Assembly (NCBI RefSeq): GCF_022394535.1
Contig: NZ_CP089414.1
Location: 4,960,001-5,024,000 of the forward strand
Reading direction: 5' to 3'
DNA: 64,000 nt
Origin: Dyella terrae
GTDB taxonomy: Bacteria > Pseudomonadota > Gammaproteobacteria > Xanthomonadales > Rhodanobacteraceae
The translations under genes were made by a program, and so were the position numbers. The notes beneath the pieces are model-generated. The model worked only from the letters and a program-made list of their open reading frames with translations. It had not been told where the DNA came from and ran no database searches. Numbering within the stretch: the first letter of the stretch is position 1; every line of letters starts with the position of its first letter. Positions 7,581-16,025 of this stretch are shown here, piece by piece.

Positions 7581-7745
7581 TTACGCATCAAGGTTGATCG
7601 TCGCCTTGAGCACGTTGGATACCGGACAACCTTCCTTCGTCGCACAGGCGATGGCATCGAACGTGGTCGCATTGCCAGAGCTTGCCGAAAGTTCCATGCA
7701 CGAAATGCGAACGTGGAAGGCCGACATCTTCACGCGTGGTTCGCT
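7581..7745 (-). pseudogene. C-terminal remnant of an OsmC-family peroxidase
   Basis: The minus strand reads about 55 residues ending at TAA 7581-7583, with ATTFDAIACATKEGCPVSNV followed by LKATINLDA. E. coli OsmC ends STFDGIIQKAKAGCPVSQV then LKAEITLD, so this is the C-terminal strand-helix-strand of OsmC, including the second peroxidatic-type Cys. The N-terminal half with the first Cys is missing; its place is taken by the oppositely oriented GNAT gene. No start or ribosome binding site fits. I interpret it as a truncated gene. OsmC normally detoxifies organic hydroperoxides. Confidence 0.72.
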
Positions 7746-7791
7746 GCCATTTGATTTACTCTCCGCGCCTTGCTTCATCAGGGTGCATTTC

Positions 7792-8067
7792 ATGTTTGCC
7801 GATATCAACCACAACCCCAGGGCGCATCGTTTCGAAACCAAGGTGGATGGTGTGCCTTGCGTGCTGGACTACACGCTCGAAGATGGCGTGATGACCATCA
7901 CCCACACCATTGTGCCGTCTGCTGTCGGTGGCCGCGGCATTGCCTCCAACCTTGTTCGCACGGCGTTGGACACGGCCCGCGAAGAGCATTGGAAAGTGGA
8001 CCCGGCCTGCTCGTATTCCGAGATATGGATGACCCGCCATCCGGAGTACCAGGATCTGCACGTCTGA
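7792..8067 (+). CDS. Small GNAT-family N-acetyltransferase
   Basis: 91 residues from ATG 7792, preceded by AGGG about 8 bases upstream. A longer frame opens at 7447, but its first 115 codons overlap the OsmC remnant and the dioxygenase start, so I take the short form. The region TITHTIVPSAVGGRGIASNL holds the beta4-alpha3 acetyl-CoA pyrophosphate loop (GGRGIA) of the stand-alone ~90-residue YjdJ/Gtn-type GNAT group, and the end has PACSYSEIW. The acceptor substrate is unknown. The gene is isolated and cytoplasmic. Confidence 0.8.
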   Translation: MFADINHNPRAHRFETKVDGVPCVLDYTLEDGVMTITHTIVPSAVGGRGIASNLVRTALDTAREEHWKVDPACSYSEIWMTRHPEYQDLHV

Positions 8068-8203
8068 GCTAGCGGTTGGCGCCCGTGATTGGGGCGGATG
8101 ATGGGGATGCGGCCAGCAGGCTCTAAGATGCGCCATGCCCGATGTGGGGTCATGGAGAGATCGTTGTGTCGACGAGTTACCTGAACGTCGCGGAGACGCT
8201 CAC

Positions 8204-8893
8204 ATGAGCGTTACGCCCGGTGAAACCCGTCCACGGGCGCGCGGCTTCGGCCCGTTCCGGATATTGCGTGCGCGCCCGCGCTTGATGATTTCCGGGGCTG
8301 TAGCGTTGTTGACCGGTGTGTCGCTCTGGCATTGGGCAGAACTGAAACCAGCAAAGGCGCTGTTGCTCGGGTTCGACCTTGGCGTGGCGGTCTATCTGAT
8401 CGCGCTTGCCATCCTGTTCTGTCGTACGACATCGGTGGAACTGATGCAGGGACAGGCGCGCAGGCAGGACACGGGCCGTTGGGGCGTGCTGTGGACGGCG
8501 ATGCTACTGACCGGTTTTGTATCGCTTGCGCTCACCACCGAAATGGGAGCGGCCAAGGGTGGTGATGCCAAGGCGCTGACGATCGCCGCCGTGAGTATCG
8601 TGCTGTCGTGGCTGTTTCTGAATGTGATGTTCGGTATGCACTATGCGCATGGTTATTACGGTGACTTCGGCAAGAAGCACGAAGGGCTGGAATTTCCGGG
8701 AACGCATGAGCCGGACTACTGGGACTTCATGTACTTCGCGATCGTGATCGGCATGACTTTTCAGGTTTCTGATGTGCAGATCAGCAGTCGTTATTTGCGG
8801 CGCGTTGCGCTGTTGCATAGTGTGATCGCGTTTTTCTTTAACGTGTTTATTATTGCGATCAGTGTGAATATTGCGGCGGGGTTGGCGGGGTGA
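8204..8893 (+). CDS. DUF1345 integral membrane protein
   Basis: 229 residues from ATG 8204 with GGAG 8 bases upstream; an upstream in-frame ATG at 8135 would add 23 residues that look non-conserved. The protein has about five or six hydrophobic segments (around residues 25-45, 50-70, 90-112, 120-140, 175-195 and 205-228). The stretch MHYAHGYYGDF plus YWDFMYFAIVIGMTFQVSDV is the characteristic core of DUF1345 proteins. The biochemical function of the family is not established. It sits alone before the repeat-rich 8.9-10.1 kb gap. Confidence 0.8.
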   Translation: MSVTPGETRPRARGFGPFRILRARPRLMISGAVALLTGVSLWHWAELKPAKALLLGFDLGVAVYLIALAILFCRTTSVELMQGQARRQDTGRWGVLWTAMLLTGFVSLALTTEMGAAKGGDAKALTIAAVSIVLSWLFLNVMFGMHYAHGYYGDFGKKHEGLEFPGTHEPDYWDFMYFAIVIGMTFQVSDVQISSRYLRRVALLHSVIAFFFNVFIIAISVNIAAGLAG

Positions 8894-8994
8894 GGTTCGA
8901 TTTCTGCTGAGGTTTTGTTGTTGGCGTTGTCTTGGCGCGTGCTTAGGGAGTCAGGATAGGACAAGCGTCGAGTGCACCGGTTGCCTCAGTTCTT

Positions 8995-10036
8995 CTCCCT
9001 CTCCCTTTCGGGGAGAGGGTTGGGGTGAGGGGCGGGTGCTCGCTGTATCGTTTCATCTGAGCCGTCATCCCTGCGAATGCAGAGATCCAGTAGTCGTGAG
9101 TGTGGTTATCGCTTCGTGCGCTGCCGCGACCTGGCCGCTTACGCAGCGGGCGTTTCGATCGTCTGCCGACGCTCGAGTCACTTTTCTTTGCTGGCCCAAA
9201 GAAAAGTAACCCGAAGAAATGGCCTGACGGGCCAACGCTCGCAGCATTGCGCAGGGATAAGCCCGAGCGGGTGAGGAACGTTGCTGCTTGGCAACCTTCG
9301 CCACTACACAGCGAGTACTTCGAAGCGCTTCGCAACGCGCCATAGCGGAGAGGACTTAAAGCAGGCTTCGCTACGCTTCCCGACCGCCGAGGCGAGGTAA
9401 AGGGAGCGCTACGCTTTCCCACCACTCGGACAAGACAAAGGGGACGCTACGCTTCCCGACCGTCGAGGAGAACTCGCCACGTTACGGCGGTGTCCGTCTG
9501 CTTTGACTTTGGGCACATGTAGCAGGAGCAACGCGACCTGCCGCGATGCGATGTGCAGCTCCGCTGCACGAGCCGTCGGCTCGGCGCTTTTGACCTTCGG
9601 GCCCCCTGTGCGGCGGTGAGGGGTGGACGATCAGGCCCGCAGGGGGGATCGGCAGGACGCCGATCCCTTTTCGCCAGGGCAGGAAGCCCTGTCGAAAAGC
9701 CCGGCCGCCCCTCACGTACTGGCCGGCTTCATCGGCCAGCGCCAAGTGGGGGTGCCCTTTCTTTGGGTTACTTTTCTTTACTCCGGGCATCCTGCCCTCC
9801 GCCCTTCGGGCCGGCTTCGCCGTTCGCACGCGCTCCTGCGCGTGCGTGGGCAAGCAAAGAAAAGTGACTCGGCCTCCGGTAGGAGGGCGAAAGCCCGCCG
9901 CAGGCGAGCCAGTTCGCGATTACGCGACAACCAAGCGACACGGAAACTGGATCCCTGCCTGCGCAGGGATGACGAGACACACGGTGAGGCTAGATTGCCC
10001 CCTCACCCCAACCCTCTCCCCAAAGGGGCGAGGGAG
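8995..10036. repeat. Outer inverted repeat bracketing repeat copy B
   Basis: The segment 8995-9032 reads CTCCCTCTCCC, TTTCG, then GGGAGAGGGTTGGGGTGAGG. Its near-complement lies at 9999-10036 (CCCCTCACCCCAACCCTCTC, then CCAAAGGGGCGAGGGAG). Each 38-bp arm is itself a hairpin. They enclose a second inverted pair (9064-9098 and 9939-9973), so the whole is a nested palindrome of about 1.04 kb without a gene. The remaining bases 8894-8994 and 10037-10104 hold nothing recognisable. Confidence 0.8.
9064..9973 (+). repeat. Long structured intergenic repeat, copy B
   Basis: This is the second copy of the element at 1369-2140, in the same orientation, flanked here by a 35-bp imperfect inverted repeat beginning GTCATCCCTGCG at the left and ending GCAGGGATGAC at the right. 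Shared hairpins are at 9180-9207 (ACTTTTCTTTG arms), 9554-9568, 9645-9667 (AGGAC loop), 9675-9691 (AGGAA loop), 9719-9739 and 9767-9868. Compared with copy A it has about 70 extra bases (9780-9850) in the loop of the last hairpin, including GCACGCGC-TCCT-GCGCGTGC, and extra sequence near 9385-9470. Apparent ORFs in it are repeat artefacts. Confidence 0.85.
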
Positions 10037-10104
10037 CACAGCTGTTCGCATGTGTAGGCCACACGCAGCGGCGTCCACCCCCTCAGCGACAGCACACCCC
10101 ATCT

Positions 10105-10587
10105 TCAATCGCGGAAATTATCAAACTGCAACGGCAACTCCACGTCAGCCTTGCGCAGCACCGCCATCGCCAACTGCAAGTCATCGCGCTTCTTGCCGGT
10201 CACGCGCAGCTTGTCACCGTTGATCTGCGCCTCGACCTTGATCTTGGCTTCCTTCAGCGAAGCCACCAGCTTCTTGGCGATGGGCTGTTCGATGCCCTGC
10301 TTTACGGTGACCTTCTGACGCGAGCCACCCAGGTTGGTTTCGGCGTCACCCACATCAAGTGCGCGGATGTCGATTTTTCGCGAGATGAGGCGGCCACGCA
10401 GGATGTCCAGCATCTGTTCCAACTGGAATTCGCTGGGCGCGGACTGGGTGATCTCGAACTTGTCCAGCTCGAACTTCGCATCGGTGCCCTTGAAGTCGAA
10501 GCGGCTGGCCAGTTCGCGGTTGGCCTGGTCGATGGCGTTGGTCAGTTCGTGCTTGTCGACTTCGGAAATGACGTCAAAGGAAGGCAT
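10105..10587 (-). CDS. yajQ: YajQ family nucleotide/cyclic-di-GMP-binding protein
   Basis: 160 residues starting at MPSFDVISEVD (ATG 10587) and ending LPLQFDNFRD, the standard YajQ length and ends. The reading frame stays open upstream to 11151, but that extension is antisense to the next gene. YajQ has two ferredoxin-like domains. In Xanthomonas a YajQ protein binds cyclic di-GMP and works with a transcription factor to control virulence genes (established knowledge), so a c-di-GMP effector role is plausible here. It is divergently transcribed from a flavoprotein across about 108 bases that must hold both promoters. Confidence 0.95.
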   Translation of the reverse strand: MPSFDVISEVDKHELTNAIDQANRELASRFDFKGTDAKFELDKFEITQSAPSEFQLEQMLDILRGRLISRKIDIRALDVGDAETNLGGSRQKVTVKQGIEQPIAKKLVASLKEAKIKVEAQINGDKLRVTGKKRDDLQLAMAVLRKADVELPLQFDNFRD

Positions 10588-10695
10588 GGTGGCGGTTCCG
10601 GCACAAAGGAAAGCCGCAGTGTAAGCGATGTGGCCTCTCCTGACGGATAATACGCAGCCATCGGGATAGGAGCGGGTTATGACAGCGGTGTGCGC

Positions 10696-11874
10696 ATGAA
10701 AGTGGATGTACTCATCATCGGTGCCGGCGCAGCCGGGCTGATGTGCGCCATCGTGGCCGGGCAGCGCGGGCGTAGCGTGCTGGTGGTCGATCATGCCAAC
10801 AAGGTCGGCAAGAAGATCCTGATGTCGGGTGGCGGGCGCTGCAATTTCACCAACACGGGTGTGACGCCAGCGTGCTATCTCTCTGCCAATCCGCATTTCG
10901 CCAAGTCGGCGTTGGCCCGCTATACACCGTGGGATTTCATTGCGATGGTGGAGAAGCACCGCATCGCATACCACGAGAAGGAACTTGGTCAGCTGTTCTG
11001 CGATGAGTCGTCGAAACTGATCGTGCGCATGTTGCTGGACGAGTGCGCGCAGGCCGGTGTGCGCATCGAAACCAGTTGTGGCGTGCAGCGCGTGCGCAAG
11101 ACGGACGAAGGATTCAGCGTCATCACCGCGCACGGCGAGGTACATGCGCAATCGCTAGTGGTCGCCACGGGCGGCTTGTCGATTCCCACCATGGGCGCCA
11201 CCGGATTCGGTTACGAATTGGCGCGTCAGTTCGGCCATGCGGTGTTGCCTACGCGTGCAGGTCTGGTGCCGCTGACGCTAAGTGGCAAACACCAGGAGCG
11301 CTATCACGACTTGTCAGGTGTTGCCTTGCCCATGGTGGAGGCGCGTGTGGGTAAGCATTCCTTCCGCGCCGGGATGTTGTTCACGCATCGGGGTGTCAGT
11401 GGGCCTGCCATTCTGCAGATTTCTTCGTACTGGCAGCCGGGTGACGACTTGCGTATCGATCTGTCGCCCGCACTTGATCTAGGTGAATGGTTGCAGGAAC
11501 AGCGCAACGTGCGACCGGCAGCAGAGCTGAAGAATGTGCTGGGCGACGCGTTGCCTCGACGGCTCGCGCAGCGTTTGTGCGAGCTCTGGTTCGAAAGCAA
11601 GCCGATGCGGCAGTACCGCGAGGCAGAGCTCAAGAACATTGGCGAGCAATTGCACGATTGGCCTGTGGTCGCCAGCGGCACGGAAGGTTACCGCACGGCG
11701 GAAGTGACGTTGGGTGGTGTCGATACGGATGGCCTGTCGTCGTCGACCATGCAATCCAAACTCGTGCCCGGCCTTTATTTTGTCGGGGAAGTGGTCGATG
11801 TCACCGGCTGGTTGGGCGGTTACAACTTCCAGTGGGCTTGGGCTTCAGGGCATGCGGCGGGTGAAGTTGTGTGA
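10696..11874 (+). CDS. FAD-dependent oxidoreductase of the HI0933/YhiN (BaiN-like) family
   Basis: 392 residues from ATG 10696; a GTG two codons earlier is possible. The N-terminal Rossmann motif is IIGAGAAGLMCAI, followed by the family hallmark KKILMSGGGRCNFTN. The C-terminal YFVGEVVDVTGWLGGYNFQW closes the FAD site. The family is widespread and related to the bile-acid flavoprotein BaiN, but the physiological substrate of the proteobacterial YhiN group is unknown. It is a cytoplasmic protein of full family length. The next gene (an NAD-dependent dehydrogenase) follows after 64 bases in the same direction, possibly in the same transcript. Confidence 0.9.
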   Translation: MKVDVLIIGAGAAGLMCAIVAGQRGRSVLVVDHANKVGKKILMSGGGRCNFTNTGVTPACYLSANPHFAKSALARYTPWDFIAMVEKHRIAYHEKELGQLFCDESSKLIVRMLLDECAQAGVRIETSCGVQRVRKTDEGFSVITAHGEVHAQSLVVATGGLSIPTMGATGFGYELARQFGHAVLPTRAGLVPLTLSGKHQERYHDLSGVALPMVEARVGKHSFRAGMLFTHRGVSGPAILQISSYWQPGDDLRIDLSPALDLGEWLQEQRNVRPAAELKNVLGDALPRRLAQRLCELWFESKPMRQYREAELKNIGEQLHDWPVVASGTEGYRTAEVTLGGVDTDGLSSSTMQSKLVPGLYFVGEVVDVTGWLGGYNFQWAWASGHAAGEVV

Positions 11875-11938
11875 TTTCGCGTTGGTTGAACGCACGGCGT
11901 GATCCACTGCGCCTGTTGTTTTGTTTGGAGGATGTCGC

Positions 11939-12826
11939 ATGAAGGTAGGTTTTATCGGTCTCGGATCCATGGGCAGTGCCATGGCGAGCAACTTGATCAA
12001 GGCCGGGCACGAGGTGACCGTGTGGAATCGCTCGCCGGGCCCGACCGAGCCGCTCGCATCGCTGGGCGCGAAGGTGGTGAAGACGGCGGATCGCGCAGCG
12101 CAGGGTGATGTGCTGTTCAGCATGCTGGCCAATGATCAGGCCGTGCGCAGCGTGTTCTTTGACGGTGGCCTGTTGGATGGCATGGACAAGGGCACCGCAC
12201 ACGTCAACCACGCCACTATTTCGGTGGCGCTGGCTCGTGAGATGGCGGAGGCTCACGCCGCTCGTGAGATCGACTACGTGGCTGCGCCGGTCTTTGGCCG
12301 GCCGGATGTGGCCGCCGCGGGCAAGCTGAATATCCTTGCGGCGGGAAAATCGCATGTCATCGATCGCGTGCGCCCGTTGCTGGAAGCGATGGGTAGTCGC
12401 ATCTGGCCGCTGGGCGAAGCGCCCGAGCGGGCGAACGTGGTGAAGATTGCCGGTAACTTCATGCTTGGCGCGGCCATCGAAAGCATGGCCGAGGCGTCCG
12501 CATTGACGCGTGCGCACGGCGTCAGCGCAGCGGATTTTCTGGAAGTGATGACCAGCACCTTGTTTGCTGCGCCGGCTTATCAGGGTTACGGCAAGCTCAT
12601 CGCGGAGTCGCGTTATACGCCAGCGGGCTTTGCGCTGCCGCTGGGCTACAAGGACATCGGCCTTGCATTGGCTGCTGCGGATGCCACCCGCGTGCCGCTA
12701 CCGCTGGCGGGTCTGTTACGCGACAGCCTGCTTGAAGCGCTATCAGCGGGTGATGAGGACGTGGACTGGTCGATCCTGGCGCAGGTCGCCGCGCGTCGCG
12801 CGCATCTGGACGAGCGGAAGCTCTGA
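11939..12826 (+). CDS. NAD(P)-dependent beta-hydroxyacid dehydrogenase (3-hydroxyisobutyrate dehydrogenase-like)
   Basis: 295 residues from ATG 11939, with GGAG 8-9 bases upstream deciding the start. The N-terminus FIGLGSMGSAMASNLIKAGH is the glycine-rich NAD(P) loop. The substrate-binding motif typically written DAPVSGG appears as YVAAPVFGRPDVAAAGKL, and the catalytic lysine region as NVVKIAGNFML. The fold is that of the 3-hydroxyisobutyrate/6-phosphogluconate/tartronate semialdehyde reductase superfamily. The altered substrate motif (APVFGRP) matches the glyoxylate/succinic-semialdehyde-reductase-like or imine-reductase-like branch rather than true MmsB. The exact substrate is unknown. Confidence 0.88.
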   Translation: MKVGFIGLGSMGSAMASNLIKAGHEVTVWNRSPGPTEPLASLGAKVVKTADRAAQGDVLFSMLANDQAVRSVFFDGGLLDGMDKGTAHVNHATISVALAREMAEAHAAREIDYVAAPVFGRPDVAAAGKLNILAAGKSHVIDRVRPLLEAMGSRIWPLGEAPERANVVKIAGNFMLGAAIESMAEASALTRAHGVSAADFLEVMTSTLFAAPAYQGYGKLIAESRYTPAGFALPLGYKDIGLALAAADATRVPLPLAGLLRDSLLEALSAGDEDVDWSILAQVAARRAHLDERKL

Positions 12827-12856
12827 ACAAAACGTGGCGTGGTTTCGTGCAGGCGC

Positions 12857-13324
12857 TCAGCGCGCCTGCCGGAACTGCACCAGCCAACGATCCAACTGGT
12901 TGGCAAAGGCCTGTTTGTCGCGTGCATGGAACGCCGCGGGGCCGCCGGTATCCACACCTGCGCCGCGCAGTTCGTCCATGAAGTTACGCATGGAGAGCCG
13001 CTGCGCGATGGTGTCGGGCGTGTAGAGCTCGCCACGCGGATGCACGGCGAGCGCGCCCTTGGCGATCACCGCGGAGGCGAGCGGAATGTCTTGTGTGACG
13101 ACCAGATCGCCGGCGACGACGCGCTCGACGATCTCGTTGTCCGCCACGTCAAAGCCGCCGGGTACCTGGATGGCACGCACGAAGCGTGAGGGCGGCGTGC
13201 GCAGCCATTGGTTGGCAACCAGGGTGACGTGGACCTGCTCGCGTTCCGCCGCACGGAACAGCACTTCCTTGATCGGGATGGGGCAGGCGTCGGCATCCAC
13301 CCATATTTGCGGTCGCGTGCTCAA
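12857..13324 (-). CDS. YaiI/YqxD family protein (DUF188)
   Basis: 155 residues if translation begins at TTG 13324, which overlaps the stop of phzF as TTGA. The conserved core begins [17 protein letters not shown], right after the start, so a longer start is not needed. It continues with [13 protein letters not shown] and [11 protein letters not shown]188 proteins have a PIN-like fold with conserved acidic residues (D in VDADACP and DxEI) that may bind metal, but no function is established. The overlap with the PhzF-like gene points to translational coupling. A minor-start codon may keep the level low. Confidence 0.85.
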   Translation of the reverse strand: MSTRPQIWVDADACPIPIKEVLFRAAEREQVHVTLVANQWLRTPPSRFVRAIQVPGGFDVADNEIVERVVAGDLVVTQDIPLASAVIAKGALAVHPRGELYTPDTIAQRLSMRNFMDELRGAGVDTGGPAAFHARDKQAFANQLDRWLVQFRQAR

Positions 13325-14202
13325 TCGCGACCGCTCCAGTGCAGCGAGCCATCGATGATGGTGTTGGTATGGCCGCCGATCCACACGGTGGCGCCGTCGA
13401 TACGCGCGATGAGGCTGGCGTCGTGGCCGATCTCACGGCCCTGGCTCACGACGTAGCCGCGGGCCAGCGGACCCTCAGGCTCGGCATGGGCGATGTAGGC
13501 GGCGATCAGCCCGTTGGCTGCGCCGGAGGCAGGGTCTTCCACCAGGCCGACGCCAGCGGGCAGCGCACGCACCACCAGTTGGTAGTCCGGGTGCGAGCTG
13601 CGCGCGAAGACGCACAGGCCCATGCTGTCGGTGGCCTTGGCCAGTGCGCCGATGGCGTCGTGGTCGGGTTTCCATTGGCGCAGCGAGGCCTCGTCTGCAC
13701 ATTCGGCCAGCCACCAGTGGCGGCCACCGGACACGTAGGCGGGCGGTAGCACGCCCAGCCCGATGCCGGACAGGGCTGCATCCAGCAGCGGATGCGCGTC
13801 GCGTCCGGTTTTCTCTACGGTGGAATGGGGTGATTTCAACAGTAACTGTTGTTTGCCGCCGTTTTCTTCCACACGAATGGGGAGCACACCGGCACCGCAT
13901 TCCTGCCACAGCAGGCCATCCACGGGCTGGGCCAGTCCGCACAGCAACACGGCGTGCGCGCTGCCGATGCTCGGGTGGCCAGCAAAGGGAATTTCCTTGT
14001 GTGGCGTGAAGATACGCACGCGATAGCTGGCGTCAGGCTGGCTGGGCGGCAGCAGGAACGTGGTTTCGACGAGGTTGGTCCAACGGGCGAAGGCTTGCAT
14101 GCGGGCGTCGCTCCAGCCGGTGGCGTCGGTGACGACGCCCAGGTGGTTGCCGCCCCCGGGCGTGGCGGCAAAGACGTCCAGATGCAGGTAACGGATCGAC
14201 AT
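13321..14202 (-). CDS. PhzF-family isomerase/epimerase
   Basis: 293 residues. Family hallmarks are [16 protein letters not shown] at the N-terminus, where the usual GNP is replaced by GNH, the catalytic acid in [12 protein letters not shown] (Glu after the NxxET pattern), [19 protein letters not shown] and the C-terminal [10 protein letters not shown]. PhzF proteins catalyse isomerisation in phenazine synthesis, but most members, including E. coli YddE, sit in genomes without phenazine genes. No phz operon is present here, so a phenazine role should not be assumed. The gene is first in a two-gene unit with the DUF188 gene. Confidence 0.88.
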   Translation of the reverse strand: MSIRYLHLDVFAATPGGGNHLGVVTDATGWSDARMQAFARWTNLVETTFLLPPSQPDASYRVRIFTPHKEIPFAGHPSIGSAHAVLLCGLAQPVDGLLWQECGAGVLPIRVEENGGKQQLLLKSPHSTVEKTGRDAHPLLDAALSGIGLGVLPPAYVSGGRHWWLAECADEASLRQWKPDHDAIGALAKATDSMGLCVFARSSHPDYQLVVRALPAGVGLVEDPASGAANGLIAAYIAHAEPEGPLARGYVVSQGREIGHDASLIARIDGATVWIGGHTNTIIDGSLHWSGRD

Positions 14203-14268
14203 GGAGGGGGCCTGGGGCGTGGGGAGACGCGGGAAGCCGGGGATAATAGTGCGGAATGTGGCGCTGCG

Positions 14269-14418
14269 CTTAGAGTCGCCAACAAAACTACTGCGCGACC
14301 GCCAGGCGGGCGCGGTCGGTGCTCGGAATCCTCATGTACGTAAAAGTACACTCCGGTTCCTGCGCGCCGCCCGCACCCACCTGGCGGCCGCTCGCTACGT
14401 TTTGTTAGCGACTCTTAG
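14269..14418. repeat. Palindromic element with 37-bp terminal inverted repeats
   Basis: The left end CTTAGAGTCGCCAACAAAAC (14269) is the imperfect complement of the right end (GTTTTGTTAGCGACTCTTAG, to 14418); the match extends about 37 bp inward to CCGCCAG and CTGGCGG. The middle carries GTACGTAAAAGTAC between GGAAT and GGTTCC. It has no ORF. With its flanks it occupies the 309-base gap between phzF and the rhomboid gene. A shorter relative is at 20308-20378. Confidence 0.85.
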
Positions 14419-14511
14419 ACTTTTCAGCTATGTCGACAGTCGACAAGCGTTCCCCGCGCCGCCAAGATGCAGGGTCTTTGCCGCTGCCTTCAGCCTCATA
14501 CGGAACACCGC

Positions 14512-15114
14512 ATGATCACCCTGATCATCATCGCCATCACCGCCATCGTGTCTTTCATGGCGTTTAACAACGCCCGCCTGATGAACGATCTGATCCTCTG
14601 GCCACCGGCGATCACGCGCAATCGCGAGTATCACCGCCTGGTGACCTACGGCGTGGTGCATGCCGATTTCGGCCACCTGTTGTTCAACATGATCACGTTG
14701 TTCTTCTTCGGTCGCCAGATGGAAGGGTTTTTCGCCGCGCGGCTGGGCATGATGGGCTTTGCGCTGTTCTACATTTTGGGGCTGGTGGTCTCGATACTGC
14801 CGACGTATCTGAGCAACAGGAATAACCCGAGCTACCGCAGCCTGGGTGCATCGGGCGCGGTGTCGGCGGTGCTGTTCTCGTTCATCCTGCTGGCACCGTG
14901 GTCACGCATTGTCGTGTTCGTGATTCCGATGCCGGCGATCATTTATGCAGTGCTTTACGTGGTCTATTCGATCTACATGGATCGTCGCGGGCAGGGTAAT
15001 GTGAATCACAGCGCGCACCTGTGGGGTGCCGCGTACGGCATAGCGTTTACGCTGCTGGTGCGGCCTGAAGTGCTCTCGCATTTCCTCTCCGAACTCTCGC
15101 GCCCGAGATTCTGA
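14512..15114 (+). CDS. Rhomboid-family intramembrane serine protease
   Basis: 200 residues from ATG 14512; the open frame upstream (14467) overlaps the palindromic repeat. Six hydrophobic segments are visible. The catalytic dyad is S114 in SLGASGAVSAV and H169 in NHSAHLWGAAYG. The HADFGHLLFNM stretch (H50, H55, N59) matches the oxyanion/helix 2 histidine-asparagine of rhomboids. It should cleave transmembrane substrates inside the cytoplasmic membrane; the substrate is unknown. The protein is compact and lacks extra cytosolic domains. Confidence 0.93.
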   Translation: MITLIIIAITAIVSFMAFNNARLMNDLILWPPAITRNREYHRLVTYGVVHADFGHLLFNMITLFFFGRQMEGFFAARLGMMGFALFYILGLVVSILPTYLSNRNNPSYRSLGASGAVSAVLFSFILLAPWSRIVVFVIPMPAIIYAVLYVVYSIYMDRRGQGNVNHSAHLWGAAYGIAFTLLVRPEVLSHFLSELSRPRF

Positions 15115-15243
15115 GCGTACTGCCGATGCAGGAAAAACACGGCTTTGCTCACACCTGATACATCTTTGCGGTGTTACTTCTCGGTTTAGCCTGGCGTGAT
15201 TGGGGGCGTCGGGCTTTCTCGACTACCGCAGGAGTGAAGACGC

Positions 15244-15984
15244 ATGGCAACGACGCGCAAGCCGGCCGCGAAGAAATCCTCGGCCAAGAAAACAGCAACC
15301 CGCAAATCCACTGCCAAGAAAAGCACCACCCGCAAGCGCGCAGCCGCCACGACTCGCGGCGCCGTTCGCAAAACCGCTGCACGCAAATCGGCCACCCGCA
15401 AGACCGCCACCCGCAAAGTAGCCACCAAGAAAAAAGTAGCCGTCAAGAAAACCGCCACACGCAAGACGGCGACGCGTAAGGCCGCTACCCGGAAAACGAC
15501 AGCGCGCAAGACCACGGCCCGCAAGACAGCCACGAAGCGCGCAGCGCCCCGTAAGGTAGCGGCCAAGAAGACGTCCGCCAGAAAGACTGTGCGCAAGTCC
15601 GCGACGGCGAAGAAGGCGGTCAAGAAGACCGCCCGAAAGGCGGTGGCCAAACGCGCTGCGCCTCGCAAGGCGGCAACCAAGAAAGCGACGGCAAAGACGG
15701 TGCGCGCGACGGGTCGGAGCCGCGCAACACCGGTATCCGCCAAGACGCGTCCACGGCGTCCGGCGCGCAAGCACATCTCGCCGCAGGAGGCGGTGGCGCA
15801 AATCCAGGCCCTGCTCGAAGCGAAGCAAGAGCGTGTCCGGCAGGGCCCCACGTGGCCGGGCGCGGACGAACATCCCGCCGAAAGCAACGGCAACAAAGGG
15901 ACAGGTGCAGGGAACGTTGGCGTATCCAGCGAAGCGGTGTACGGACACATCCGCCAACCACCTGAGCACAGCGGCAATAACTGA
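15244..15984 (+). CDS. Lysine/alanine-rich histone H1-like DNA-binding protein
   Basis: 246 residues with GGAG about 10 bases before ATG 15244. Residues 1-180 are built almost entirely of K, A, T and R in repeats such as KKTATRK, ARKTTARK and KRAAPRK. Residues 180-246 form a distinct, less basic tail with RKHISPQEAVAQIQALLEAK, probably one helix. Histone H1-like proteins of this kind (AlgP/AlgR3 of Pseudomonas, HctB of Chlamydia, BpH1 of Bordetella) bind DNA nonspecifically and compact or regulate it. A nucleoid role is therefore likely but inferred. The repeated codons make the gene prone to length variation. It is a single gene. Confidence 0.85.
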   Translation: MATTRKPAAKKSSAKKTATRKSTAKKSTTRKRAAATTRGAVRKTAARKSATRKTATRKVATKKKVAVKKTATRKTATRKAATRKTTARKTTARKTATKRAAPRKVAAKKTSARKTVRKSATAKKAVKKTARKAVAKRAAPRKAATKKATAKTVRATGRSRATPVSAKTRPRRPARKHISPQEAVAQIQALLEAKQERVRQGPTWPGADEHPAESNGNKGTGAGNVGVSSEAVYGHIRQPPEHSGNN

Positions 15985-16025
15985 ACCGGCCAACGCGGCC
16001 AGGTCACGGTATGGCCGGCAGGTAA

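Noticed and set aside
8894..10104. Insertion sequence or CRISPR array in the largest gene-free gap
   Set aside because: There is no transposase reading frame and no regularly spaced direct repeats; the content is nested inverted repeats.
13321..14202. Phenazine biosynthesis
   Set aside because: PhzF-like proteins are widespread without phenazine genes, and no other phz gene is nearby.
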